A stretch of DNA of 64,000 bases, taken from contig JADJMH010000001.1 in the NCBI GenBank assembly GCA_016709675.1, positions 372,001 to 436,000 of the forward strand, given 5' to 3'. Shown piece after piece: positions 9,990 to 17,654 of this stretch. The translations under genes and the position numbers were made by a program. The stretch's first letter is position 1. The number at the start of each line of letters is the position of its first letter. The notes below the pieces were generated by a model. That model saw only the letters and a program-made list of their open reading frames with translations. It searched no databases and was not told where the DNA came from. This DNA is from Candidatus Accumulibacter proximus. GTDB lineage: Bacteria; Pseudomonadota; Gammaproteobacteria; Burkholderiales; Rhodocyclaceae.

Positions 9990-10256
9990 TCACTCCTCCG
10001 GGGCGGCCGGGATCTTCTCGGCCAGGTAGGCGACGATGCCATCCAGGGTCACAACCTTACCGTAGTCGGTTTCGGGGATATTCACCCCCAGTTTTTCGTG
10101 GATGGTCTCCAGCACGTTGAGCCAGTCCATGGAATCGAGGTCGATCTGGGTGCGCAGGGGCTTGTCGGGGATGATCCGCGCCGGATCGACTTCCGGGGCC
10201 AATCGCCTGACGATGGCGAGAACTTCCGTGCGGATTTGTTCGTGCTTCTGAGTCAT
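9990..10256 (-). CDS. Acyl carrier protein
   Basis: 88-residue phosphopantetheine carrier protein. The attachment site is the serine in DLDSMDWLN, the DSMDW variant found in dedicated rather than fatty-acid-synthase carriers. Helical segments TEVLAIVRRLAPEV and VVTLDGIVAYLAEKI flank it. ATG overlaps the stop of the acetyl-CoA synthetase gene (ATGA), with GGAGGAAAG in front, so expression is coupled. The genomic FAS acpP would normally sit with fab genes; here the neighbours are an AMP-forming synthetase and a GNAT, suggesting that an activated acyl group may be loaded and handed on. The actual acyl group is unknown. Confidence 0.87.
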   Translation of the reverse strand: MTQKHEQIRTEVLAIVRRLAPEVDPARIIPDKPLRTQIDLDSMDWLNVLETIHEKLGVNIPETDYGKVVTLDGIVAYLAEKIPAAPEE

Positions 10257-12022
10257 CTTTCCTCCCCTTGCGCCAGCGTCGAACTGTCGCCTTCGGGCAG
10301 TCCGAGTTCCCTTGCCTTGAGGAGCCGGCGCATGATTTTTCCACTACGAGTATGTGGCAGTGCCGGCGCGAATGCAATTTCCTTCGGTGCCACGGCTGCG
10401 CCGAGACGCCGACGCGCGTGGGCCATCAACGCGAGGCGCAGGTCTTCGCTTGGTTCGATGTCGCGCTTGAGCACGACAAAAGCCTTAATCACTTCCCCGG
10501 CCAGCTCATCCGGTTTGCCGATGACGCCCGCCTCGGCAACCGTCGGGTGCTCCATCAACACGCTCTCCACCTCGAACGAGCCGATCAGATGGCCGGATGA
10601 CTTGATCACGTCGTCGCTGCGGCCGACAAACCAGTAGTAGCCATCGACATCACGCCGCACCAGATCGCCGGTGAGATAAAGATTGCCGGCAAAGCACTCG
10701 CGGTAGCGGGCCGGCTGGTCGAGATAGCCGCGAAACATCGACGGCCAGCCGGTTTCCAGCGCCAGTTCGCCGATCGTATCGGGCGCCTCGATCACCGTGA
10801 CAGGTTCACCCTCCTGGTGGCGGACGACATGGGCGGCAATGCCCGGCAGGGGGCGACCCATCGAGCCCGGCTTGATGTCCTGGGCGGCGGTGTTGCCAAT
10901 CATGATGCCACCAGTTTCGCTCTGCCACCAGTTGTCGTGGATCGGTCGCCCGAGGACATCCTGTCCCCACCACACCGCTTCCGGGTTGAGCGCCTCGCCC
11001 ACGCTGGCAATGAAGCGCAAGCCGGGAAAACGGTGCCCGGCAAACAGTTCGGGGCCGGCCTTCATCAGCAGCCGGATCGCCGTCGGCGCGGTGTACCAGA
11101 CATTGATCCGCTCGCTTTCGAGAATGTGCACCCAGCGCAGTGGGTCGAAGTCGGCCCCATCGACGATGCAGGTGGCGCCGATGACCAGAGGCGCGACGAT
11201 GCCGTACGAGGTGCCGGTCACCCAGCCCGGATCGGCCGTGCACCAGAACACGTCATCCGGATGCAGGTCGAGGGCGATCCGCGCCGTGGCGTAGTGCGTC
11301 AGGACGGCGCCGTGGACGTGGATGGCCCCCTTCGGCAGGCCGGTCGTGCCGCTGGTGAAATGCAGCAGGGCCGGGTCTTCGGGGCCAGTTGGCACCAGCG
11401 CCGGGGTTTCCGGGGCGGCGCGCAACAGGGTATGCACGTCCAGCGTGTCCGCAATGGTGCCGGCGCCGAGATCGTCGATCAGCAGGACATGCCTGAGGGA
11501 GGGGAGTTCGGCGCGCAGTGCGGCGACTTTGCGTTGATAGGCGCTGGCCGTCGTCACCAGCACTTTGCCGGCCGCCTGGGCGATGCGGCTGCGAATCGGC
11601 TCGGGCCCGAAGGACAGAAAAAGCGGCGAGACCACGGCGCCGATCTTGAGCGCACCGAGTACGGCGACGTAAAGCTCGCAGATGCGGCCGCACAGCACGA
11701 AAACGCAGTCCCCTTTCTGCACGTTCAGCGATTTGAGGGTGTTCCCGAAGCGGTCAGTGAGGCCGGCGAGTTCGCGATAGCTGACGTTGCGGGTGCTGCC
11801 ATCCGCCCCCAGAAACCGGAAGGCAGTTTTCTCGGCACGGGCGGAACGGGCATGGCGGTCGACAGCCAGATGGGCAATGTTGATGGTGCCATCGGAGGAT
11901 TCGCCGAGCTCGCGGCTGATCAGTGCCCATGAAAACGTGGCGCCATTTGCTGTCGAGGGCGAATCAACAGGCAACTTGCGAATCAGCGGTGGTCTCATCG
12001 GTGCACCCATGACGGAAACCAT
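10253..12022 (-). CDS. acsA: AMP-forming acetyl-CoA synthetase (AcsA type)
   Basis: ANL-superfamily ligase converting acetate (or a short acid), ATP and CoA to acyl-CoA. Motifs in order: FTSGTTGLPKGAIHVHG (P-loop-like A3), WCTADPGWVTG, NWWQSETGG (acetate-specific aromatic region), LYLTGDLVRRD, FVGRSDDVIKSSGHLIG and the C-terminal LPHTRSGKIMRR containing the catalytic lysine within a PX4GK acetylation motif. 589 residues, nearer to the shorter AcsA type than to 650-residue Acs. Start 12022 is used; ATGs at 12010 and 11998 are alternatives, with no strong ribosome site for any. First gene of the operon with the carrier protein and GNAT. Confidence 0.9.
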   Translation of the reverse strand: MVSVMGAPMRPPLIRKLPVDSPSTANGATFSWALISRELGESSDGTINIAHLAVDRHARSARAEKTAFRFLGADGSTRNVSYRELAGLTDRFGNTLKSLNVQKGDCVFVLCGRICELYVAVLGALKIGAVVSPLFLSFGPEPIRSRIAQAAGKVLVTTASAYQRKVAALRAELPSLRHVLLIDDLGAGTIADTLDVHTLLRAAPETPALVPTGPEDPALLHFTSGTTGLPKGAIHVHGAVLTHYATARIALDLHPDDVFWCTADPGWVTGTSYGIVAPLVIGATCIVDGADFDPLRWVHILESERINVWYTAPTAIRLLMKAGPELFAGHRFPGLRFIASVGEALNPEAVWWGQDVLGRPIHDNWWQSETGGIMIGNTAAQDIKPGSMGRPLPGIAAHVVRHQEGEPVTVIEAPDTIGELALETGWPSMFRGYLDQPARYRECFAGNLYLTGDLVRRDVDGYYWFVGRSDDVIKSSGHLIGSFEVESVLMEHPTVAEAGVIGKPDELAGEVIKAFVVLKRDIEPSEDLRLALMAHARRRLGAAVAPKEIAFAPALPHTRSGKIMRRLLKARELGLPEGDSSTLAQGEER

Positions 12023-12403
12023 GCCATGGTATTCTCATTCGGGGCTGCATGTTCCGCGTTCATGCGTCTCAAGCGCGCCTCGAATGGGGGCAGGCTTGGA
12101 CAGTCTTGCAGCCGGCAGCCACCGTCCGGCCGGTTCCGGCAGCAGTTGGCCGAGATCGACCCGGAGCAGCAGCCAGTCGGCAACCTCGCAGATGACGCGG
12201 TCGTCAATATCCAATCCATCGGGCGGGCGCCCAACTCCGCCTCAATAGCCTACCGTTTCGACGAGGCGCATGGCTTGGATAGTGCAAGCATGGAGGTCGG
12301 TCGCTCGCAGCCTCGTCCGTCACGCCAGCGCTGCCGTAGCACCCGCCAGAAGACAGCGGCCGGGCTTGAGACAGTCACCGTACTGCCTCTGTACTTCCGC
12401 TTG
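12023..12403. other. Intergenic region upstream of acsA with possible small frame
   Basis: No gene can be supported. On the minus strand, about 12050-12220, a short frame without ATG reads DIDDRVICEVADWLLLR and continues to LLPEPAGRW with GC3-rich codons typical of this genome. It may be a small gene or gene fragment, but I do not recognise it and no ribosome site decides a start. The plus-strand frame from 12026 to 12808 crosses the repeat element and part of the next gene antisense, so it is not credible. Confidence 0.4.
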
Positions 12404-12557
12404 GGGTCGGTGGCAGCCAGTGGCCCAAGAAATCTGAACGACTGCTTCCAGTCTGATCCGGCGGCCGTTGATGCTCGGCCTCAGCGGTTTCTCATCGAAC
12501 GGGCCGCTCCAGGACCACAAGCGGCCGCTGAATTCCATTTCGAAACTGTCGACTTGG
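12404..12557 (-). repeat. MITE-like repeat, module A, copy 1 (inverted, one end variant)
   Basis: Reverse-complement copy of the 156-bp element seen at 17033 and 21670. The core (AGCGGCCGCTTGTGGTCC, GAGGCCGAGCATCAACGGCC, GGATCAGACTGGAAGCAGTC) is retained, and the end at 12404 keeps GGGTCGGTGGC. The opposite end, near 12545-12557, is replaced by a different sequence (around GAATTCCATTTCGAAACTG), so one terminal inverted repeat is lost or diverged. Non-coding. Confidence 0.75.
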
Positions 12558-12573
12558 CGGAAAGCTTACGGCG

Positions 12574-14064
12574 CTATTTGGACGCAATGATTCCCGGTGG
12601 TGGCCAAGTGCCTTCGCCGAGCGGGAAGATCGACGGTGGCGTTTCCGTCGGCCAATACAGCCGCATGACGACGAACATGGGGCCGTTCGGTGACGGCAGC
12701 CAATTCGATTCCTTTGCCTTGCCGGGCGAATCCTTCTGGATGTACAGCGTGAGCGACCCGTCCTTGTTCTTCTTCATTCCTGGAAGCATCGGTGAGTTGA
12801 TCAGATAGCGGCCGATCGCGTTCTTGACCAACAACTGACTTGTGCCGTCGTACATCGTGATCGACCAGAACGCATTCACGGGCGGCAGCTTGCCCGGCGC
12901 AAAAGTGAGCGTATAAGTGTGCTTGCTGCTGTCGAGCGGTTCCCCGGCGGCGTCCACCCGAGTCATGGGATACGTCGCCTCGACGGCGTCGAGGCCGTAA
13001 ATGCCGGCGCGGGCACCGACCGCGCGCAGCAACCAGTTGCCATCGAAGTAGGACCGGTCCCCTTGGGCCGAACCGACATTCCAGCCGTTGATGTTCTTGC
13101 CGAAGTTGGCCACAGCGTGGTCGACTTTCGCGTCGCCTTCCTTCATTCCCTGCAGCACGGCAGCCTTGTGCTCTGGAGAAAGGTCCTTGAAATCGAACGT
13201 TCTGCCGGGACCGACGCCGATGCTGGCGAGCTTGGCGCGAATCTCATTCTCTTCCGGGCCGGGAGGCCCGAACGCCAGCACGAAATTGAGATAGTCGAAG
13301 AAGTTGGCCTTCAGCATCGCATCGTCGATCTTCGGAAAATCGATCGCGGGTGCAGCCGCCGGCGGCGGCTGCTTGAGGAACGCAGACAGTGGCTGCGCCT
13401 TGTAGCCGGCCTGGACCTTGGCCACGCCGGGGAGATCGGCCGGGCTGAAGAGCTGGGTCCGGAAGATGACGATTGACTGCTGTGTTGAAGAACGGAATAC
13501 CTTCTTGATTCCCGCCGGGGTTTCGCCTTTCCAGTCGGGGCCCACAATCAGAAAATCGCCGGCTTCCGGACCTGTCGTTCGCGTACCGATGAAGCCGTAA
13601 TTGAACGTATTGCCGTCGCACAGGTGCAAGGAGTAATAACGCGATTTCGGCACTGCCGGGACGGACACCACCATAGGTTCGGCGCGCAAATCCACCCAGA
13701 GAAGACAATAGGGCGTGTCGCTGTTGGGAGTGACGACGGCCGTGTTCTCGTGCGTGAAAACGTTGGCCTCGCAGTGGATCTGGTTGAACGGCGCCTTGAA
13801 CTGTCCGGAGTCGCGGTTCACCGCGAACGCGTTCATCACCGCATAGTTCATCACCAGCGGTAATCCGTAGATGAAACCCTCCTCGGCGATTGCCTTGGTT
13901 TGCTCGATGGTGGGTGCGGCAACACTCTTCACGACGTCTTTCGTGACTTCCTTCTTTTCGGCCTGGACGACGGGCTCATCCTTCTTGCCGCAACCTGCAA
14001 TCAAAGTGGCGGTGAAGGCGCACAAAGCGAGCGTGTGGAGGAATGGCCTCGATATTGATTTCAT
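12574..14064 (-). CDS. DUF1254/DUF1214 domain lipoprotein
   Basis: Exported lipoprotein of unknown function. The signal peptide ends in a lipobox (TATLIAGCGKK), so the mature cysteine is probably acylated. The DUF1254 domain follows (EGFIYGLPLVMNYAVMN, VVTPNSDTPYCLLWVDLRAE, SRYYSLHLCDG), then DUF1214 at the C terminus (AFWSITMYDG, NPIGRY-like region NAIGRYLINS, and LPSPNGPMFVVMRLYWP). 496 residues. Start 14064 is chosen because AGGAGA precedes it and the lipoprotein signal begins there; an in-frame extension to 14349 lacks homology. Family members occur in many environmental bacteria without an established reaction. It is a monocistronic gene between two repeat-bearing spacers. Confidence 0.88.
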   Translation of the reverse strand: MKSISRPFLHTLALCAFTATLIAGCGKKDEPVVQAEKKEVTKDVVKSVAAPTIEQTKAIAEEGFIYGLPLVMNYAVMNAFAVNRDSGQFKAPFNQIHCEANVFTHENTAVVTPNSDTPYCLLWVDLRAEPMVVSVPAVPKSRYYSLHLCDGNTFNYGFIGTRTTGPEAGDFLIVGPDWKGETPAGIKKVFRSSTQQSIVIFRTQLFSPADLPGVAKVQAGYKAQPLSAFLKQPPPAAAPAIDFPKIDDAMLKANFFDYLNFVLAFGPPGPEENEIRAKLASIGVGPGRTFDFKDLSPEHKAAVLQGMKEGDAKVDHAVANFGKNINGWNVGSAQGDRSYFDGNWLLRAVGARAGIYGLDAVEATYPMTRVDAAGEPLDSSKHTYTLTFAPGKLPPVNAFWSITMYDGTSQLLVKNAIGRYLINSPMLPGMKKNKDGSLTLYIQKDSPGKAKESNWLPSPNGPMFVVMRLYWPTETPPSIFPLGEGTWPPPGIIASK

Positions 14065-14463
14065 CTTGGGTGTCTCCTGGGCGTGAGCATTTTTCGGCGA
14101 CCGGGTCGAGCGTGCCGCCGAAAACATAACAGAATCGCGCCCGGTTCGCCAGCGCGATTCGTCCAGATCAACCCCTTCGGCGCGCGCATCGCGGAGCCTC
14201 CACGGCCTGGCTTCGGTGTCCGCCCCCGGAAAATTTGAATGACCGGAGAGAGTCGAAAGAACGAGTTCGCCGGCAGGGAAAGCGGTCGTAGGACGCGATC
14301 CCCAGTTGTACGGGGGGTTATCGACGTATTGCCGCCGGCGTCTGACCACTGGCCCACGGTCGGCTGTGGCCGACGACTTGTCGGTGATCAGTCGTCATGA
14401 ACGGCGGCTCCACTCAGTCACCAGACTGCCTAAGGCGGATAGCAGTAACGGCAAGGTAAGGCA
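14065..14463. other. Intergenic region upstream of the DUF1254 gene
   Basis: About 400 bases with no gene that I can support. It contains short self-complementary pieces (for example GTCGGCTGTGGCCGAC near 14355-14370), resembling debris of the dispersed repeats, and runs into the repeat motif at 14464. Confidence 0.5.
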
Positions 14464-14507
14464 TTTAATTCGACCGTGGCCCCTGTTAGCTTTGCTTTAG
14501 CTCTTTA
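14464..14507 (-). repeat. Dispersed repeat with TTAATTCGACC end and AGCTAA/AGCAAA tract
   Basis: On the minus strand a degenerate tract of AGCTAA and AGCAAA units runs into GGGGCCACGGTCGAATTAA. The same end (GGGGCC-A/T-GGGTCGAATTA) follows a GGCAAA tract at 16795-16882 and, as GGGGCCAGGGTCGGATTGAA, a GGTAAA tract at 42698-42763. The shared end and the variable purine-rich tract define a small repeat family. Confidence 0.6.
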
Positions 14508-14534
14508 TGGTGTAGCTCTTGTCCCCAGAGAAGA

Positions 14535-14563
14535 AAGATATACAATTTAGGCCTGTATATCTT
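14535..14563. promoter_or_regulatory. Palindromic operator-like site upstream of vapB
   Basis: AAGATATACA (14535-14544) and TGTATATCTT (14554-14563) form a perfect 10-bp inverted repeat with a 9-bp spacer, ending 17 bases before the vapB ATG. AbrB/MazE-type antitoxins repress their own operon through such AT-rich palindromes, so this is the likely VapB(C) binding site. Confidence 0.7.
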
Positions 14564-14580
14564 CAATCGAAGGAAACATC

Positions 14581-14814
14581 ATGCAAATTGCCAAATGGGG
14601 AAACAGCCTGGCCGTCCGGCTGCCAGCAGCGGTGATCGAAGCCTTGCAGCTCAAAGCCGGAGACGACATCGAAATCCATGTCGTGGGTGAGCGGCAACTC
14701 GACGTGCAGCGCGCTACGCCACCGCGCGAGTTGCTGGCGCGCCTGCGGCAATATCGCGGGCGCCTGCCCGCCGGTTTCAAATTCGACCGGCTCGAAGCAC
14801 ATGAGCGTTCCTGA
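14581..14814 (+). CDS. vapB: AbrB/MazE-type antitoxin (VapB)
   Basis: 77-residue antitoxin with an N-terminal swapped-hairpin AbrB DNA-binding domain (MQIAKWGNSLAVRLPAAVIE, LKAGDDIEIHVVG) and a basic/hydrophobic C terminus (LARLRQYRGRLPAGFKF) that would bind the PIN toxin. GAAGGAAACATC gives a good ribosome site before ATG 14581. The gene overlaps vapC by 14 bases, the common toxin-antitoxin arrangement. Autoregulation is suggested by the perfect palindrome at 14535-14563. Base use is similar to the host genome. Confidence 0.9.
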   Translation: MQIAKWGNSLAVRLPAAVIEALQLKAGDDIEIHVVGERQLDVQRATPPRELLARLRQYRGRLPAGFKFDRLEAHERS

Positions 14815-15211
14815 GCATTTTTTCGACACCAACATCCTGCTCTATCTTCTTTCGGGTGATGATGCCAAGGCCGACGCGGCGGAAGCGTTGATTGGCGAGG
14901 GGGGGCACCTCAGCGTGCAGGTGCTCAACGAATTCGCCTCGGTTGCTACGCGCAAGCTCGACATGACCCACGCCGAAGTACGCGACGTCCTGGCGCCCAT
15001 CCGTGCGATGTGTCAGGTTCATGCGCTGACCGAGGTCACGCATGAACTGGGCGTGCACCTCGCGGAGCGCTATCGCCTGTCCATCTACGACGGCATGATC
15101 GCCGCCGCCGCACTGGACGCCGGCTGCACGACGCTGTTTTCCGAGGACATGCAGGATGGTCTGCTCATCGAGCGGTCGCTGCGGATTCGGAATCCGTTTC
15201 GCGTGACTTGA
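14801..15211 (+). CDS. vapC: PIN-domain ribonuclease toxin (VapC)
   Basis: 136-residue PIN-domain endoribonuclease toxin. Acidic active-site residues are in place: FFDTNILLYLL (first Asp), LNEFASVATRK (Glu), YDGMIAAAALDAGC (second Asp) and LFSEDMQDG (third Asp). ATG 14801 lies inside the 3' end of vapB, so translation is coupled and the antitoxin is made first. A longer frame from 14678 only reads through vapB in another frame. Targets are RNA, typically tRNA or rRNA; which one cannot be told here. All catalytic positions appear intact, so the pair is probably functional. Confidence 0.92.
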   Translation: MSVPEHFFDTNILLYLLSGDDAKADAAEALIGEGGHLSVQVLNEFASVATRKLDMTHAEVRDVLAPIRAMCQVHALTEVTHELGVHLAERYRLSIYDGMIAAAALDAGCTTLFSEDMQDGLLIERSLRIRNPFRVT

Positions 15212-15246
15212 GGTCCGACGGATCATGGCTGCATAGGCGCGGCGCA

Positions 15247-15372
15247 TCAGCTGGCCTTCCAGCCGTTACGCTGCTCGTCAATACGGCGTGCAATTTCTTC
15301 TGCATCGATCTTGGGTAAATTGCGCAACGCCGGTGACTGCAGCAGTTCCAGCATCGCGTCAGCGGTTTTCTC
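15247..15372 (-). pseudogene. Remnant of an antitoxin gene (C-terminal part)
   Basis: The minus strand encodes EKTADAMLELLQSPALRNLP followed by KIDAEEIARRIDEQRNGWKAS and a stop, the typical C-terminal tail of RHH/AbrB-type toxin-antitoxin antitoxins. No start or DNA-binding domain precedes it: the frame is closed by a stop a few codons upstream. The N-terminal half and any toxin gene are missing. It lies 36 bases after vapC, facing it, so this spot has collected more than one toxin-antitoxin module. Confidence 0.6.
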
Positions 15373-15439
15373 CCTCCCCCCGAGAGAGGCAGCGCGTCAG
15401 CGTCCATTCGGCCGGGGATGTCGATTTCCTCTCCTGCAT

Positions 15440-16225
15440 TCAGGCGACCTCCCAGCCGCAGATGGTTCCGCTGGCGTCAGCGCCTACGAGGATATGGTGC
15501 TCCGGATGCCAACACAAACCCGTGACTTCGTCCTCGAGTACGGCGAAGCCAATCGGCTTCCCGTGCTTTCGCGGCTCCCAGAGCAACACCGAGCTGTCCT
15601 GGCTGCCGCAGGCGATGACGTTTGCGTCGGGGCTCCAGGCCAGCGAGACCAGCGAACCCTTCCACGCCAGATGGCGGTTCTTCGCTCCTGCGACGAAGGG
15701 CAGAATGTGCACGCCTCCGTAGCAAGTCGCTGCGAGACCGCTACCGTCGGAGCGCCACGCAAGCGCGGTCACCGTGCTCGCGAGCGGCTCGGTCTCGACG
15801 AGCCGTTCTCCCTCGGGCATCCATACACAGAGCTTTTTTCCCGAGGCCGTCGCAATTCGACCGCCTGCCGGAGCCCACGCGACGTGCTCGACCCAGGCGC
15901 CGCCACCTCCCGGTAGCTCGCGCAACAGAGAGCCCTCTGCCGACCAGACTTTCGCCACTGCATCCTGCCCGCATGTGGCGAAGCAGCGCCCGTCAGGCGA
16001 GATGCTGACGCCGAGAACACTTCCTGCGTGCGCTGCTGCGATCGCGAAGCTCTCCTCGCCCGTCGTTAGCTCGAAGCCGACCACCCGCCCGTCGCCGAGG
16101 CCCGCGATGCAGACACCCCCGTCTCGCGCGACTTCGAGCGCCGACACGTAGTCGCCCATCACGAGGCGAAACCTCGGCCGGAGCTCGGCCGTGCCGTGAG
16201 TGGAATCCCCGGTTACGCTAGGCAT
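15440..16225 (-). CDS. WD40-repeat beta-propeller protein
   Basis: 261-residue protein composed of WD40-type repeats, for example GSVLGVSISPDGRCFATCGQ followed by DAVAKVWS, HVAWAPAGGRIATASGKKLCVW, ALAWRSDGSGLAATC and LAWSPDANVIACGSQDSSVLLWE. There is no signal peptide, so it is presumably cytosolic. Its start overlaps the last codons of the truncated CobW-type gene upstream by 13 bases. CobW GTPase genes paired with a WD40 gene are found in zinc-responsive clusters of other proteobacteria, so a role in metal handling is plausible but not shown. The protein itself looks complete. Confidence 0.82.
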   Translation of the reverse strand: MPSVTGDSTHGTAELRPRFRLVMGDYVSALEVARDGGVCIAGLGDGRVVGFELTTGEESFAIAAAHAGSVLGVSISPDGRCFATCGQDAVAKVWSAEGSLLRELPGGGGAWVEHVAWAPAGGRIATASGKKLCVWMPEGERLVETEPLASTVTALAWRSDGSGLAATCYGGVHILPFVAGAKNRHLAWKGSLVSLAWSPDANVIACGSQDSSVLLWEPRKHGKPIGFAVLEDEVTGLCWHPEHHILVGADASGTICGWEVA

Positions 16226-16791
16226 CGCTCGAACCCCCGCGTGAGCTCGTCGCGATCGAGCTTCCGGCCGATGAAGACCAGATCACTGGCTCGCGGCTCC
16301 ATGCCCCAAGGGCGATCCTCTCGCCCATCGAAGAGCATGTGCACGCCCTGAAAGACAAAGCGGCTGGGCGAACCCTTGATGTTCAGGATGCCTTTCATGC
16401 GGAAGATGTCCGTTCCCTTATCCCGCAGCAACTGCGATACCCACTGGCTGAGTCGATCACCGTCAATCTCTCCCTCGATGTGGATCCCGACCGAGGTCAC
16501 CTGATCATCGTGCGAGTGTCCGGCCGCGAAGGCCTGCTCGCCGCTTGGCCGAACGGCGACGCCGTCGCGGAGCAACTGCAACTGGAATTCGGACGGCAAA
16601 TGCTGCGTGTACAACGCGATGCGCCCCCCGCGCGGCACTAGAAGCTCGAACCGCTTGGCGCCTGCGGAATCGAGTTTCAGCCGCACGGGCTCGGGCGCCC
16701 CGATCTCGATGCGACCACCCGGTAAGGCCGGACGCGCCGCTTCAGACCAGCTGCGTGCGGCGTGTTCAGCGTCACCCCGCGAACCCGCCTG
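16213..16791 (-). pseudogene. CobW/COG0523 GTPase, C-terminal remnant
   Basis: Only the CobW C-terminal domain is left: VTSVGIHIEGEIDG, KGTDIFRMKGILNIKG, FVFQGVHMLFDGREDRPW and LVFIGRKLDRDEL. Complete family members are over 300 residues with an N-terminal GTPase domain (Walker A, CxCC zinc motif); none of that is present. A GTG at 16686 could start a 157-residue protein, but the frame stays open to a TAG at 16792-16794. At that point the DNA changes abruptly into a GGCAAA-type repeat, so the 5' part was probably removed by a repeat-associated rearrangement. The histidine-bearing loop AAGHSHDDQ may still bind metal. It is translated, if at all, together with the WD40 gene. Confidence 0.75.
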
Positions 16792-16794
16792 CTA

Positions 16795-16882
16795 AAGTGG
16801 CAAAGGGCAAAGGGGCAAGGGCAAACAAGGGCAAAGCAAACAAAGGCAAAGAGGGCAAAGGGGCCTGGGTCGAATTATCTTG
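16795..16882 (+). repeat. GGCAAA-type tract with GGGTCGAATTA end
   Basis: A purine-rich tract of irregular GGCAAA/GGGCAAA/GCAAACAA units (16795-16860) runs into GGGGCCTGGGTCGAATTATC. The same end is seen at 14464 and 42698, on other tract units. The tract abuts the broken end of the CobW gene, so it marks a rearrangement point. Non-coding. Confidence 0.65.
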
Positions 16883-17032
16883 ACGAGATAAGTACCTCCG
16901 TCCCTGTCCTGCCCGACAACCCAAACACCGCAGAAGTTTGTCGATCAATCTATTGGTATAAAAGTCTGGGCCGGACAGCGGCAATGCAGCATGAAGCGGT
17001 CGGATGGCTTCTATATGTCATGATGCCGCTGA

Positions 17033-17188
17033 GGGTCGGTTGCCGACAGCAAACCACGAAAACTCAGTGGCTGCTTGTGGTCCTGGAGCGGCCAGCTCGA
17101 TGGGAAACCGCCGAGGCCGAGCATCAACGGCCGGATCAGACTGGAAGCAGTCGCTCAGATTTTTTGGGCCACCGGCTGCAACCGACCC
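17033..17188 (+). mobile_element. MITE-like element, module A, copy 2
   Basis: 156-bp non-coding element bounded by a perfect 11-bp terminal inverted repeat: GGGTCGGTTGC at 17033-17043 and GCAACCGACCC at 17178-17188. It matches the element at 21670-21825 in the same orientation with 8 differences by my count (about 95 percent identity). Together the two copies bracket the Hachiman genes. I see no convincing target duplication and no transposase in the window, so mobility would depend on an enzyme supplied elsewhere. Confidence 0.78.
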
Positions 17189-17202
17189 GGGGCAGACGGT
17201 GG

Positions 17203-17360
17203 AGGCTCTTGAAAGCAGTCCTTCACCGAACCACCGGACAACGCGAAAACGGCCGTTCGGCTTTCAGCGGTGCTGTTCTCGCCTGACCGGCTGCTACCTG
17301 CGGGAAGCGGTCAGTGGGTGTAGGATGGCGTCGGTCCGCACTCGGCCAGGAGCGGCCGTA
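17203..17360 (+). repeat. Dispersed repeat, module B, copy 1
   Basis: A second conserved block directly after module A. Diagnostic pieces are CCTGACCGGCTGCTACC, GGGAAGCGGTCAGTGGGTG and TGGCGTCGGTCCGCACTCGG. Similar blocks lie, inverted, at 29411-29559 (again next to a module A copy) and at 29255-29349. No coding potential was recognised; 17361-17513 continues GC-rich without identifiable genes. Confidence 0.6.
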
Positions 17361-17513
17361 GCTGCCCCGAAAAATCGAGCTGCCCGAACGGCTGGTAACT
17401 GATCAGAAACCGGCCGCTCGGCCCTGCAGTAGGTCGGCCCGCTCGTCGGCCTTTGCCGACATTGAGAGGCACCGGATGCTACGTCAGCAGCGCACCAAAT
17501 AGCAGACCGTGGT

Positions 17514-17534
17514 GTCGTTTGCTTACCAAACGAC
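17514..17534. repeat. Short perfect inverted repeat upstream of hamA
   Basis: GTCGTTTG and CAAACGAC separated by 5 bases, about 120 bases before hamA, in DNA that becomes visibly less GC-rich. It may be an operator or the hairpin of an upstream transcript; nothing decides between these. Confidence 0.45.
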
Positions 17535-17654
17535 AGCTAAGTCGAAGTAGCGAATGCGCACAAACAAGAACGTCATGCCGACATGTTTATTGTGCCAATG
17601 GATAGTCACCACTGTTAATATCAGCTGCACGAATGAAGGATAGGATAGGTGCGC

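Noticed and set aside
9417..10637. 406-codon plus-strand frame
   Set aside because: Antisense to the GNAT, carrier protein and acetyl-CoA synthetase genes, which have clear family motifs; typical GC-rich shadow.
12026..12808. 260-codon plus-strand frame
   Set aside because: Crosses the module A repeat and the 3' end of the DUF1254 gene in antisense; no homology.
16795..16866. Possible CRISPR or coding tract of GGCAAA units
   Set aside because: Units are irregular 6-7-mers without spacers; the frames through it are low-complexity Lys/Gly/Ala.
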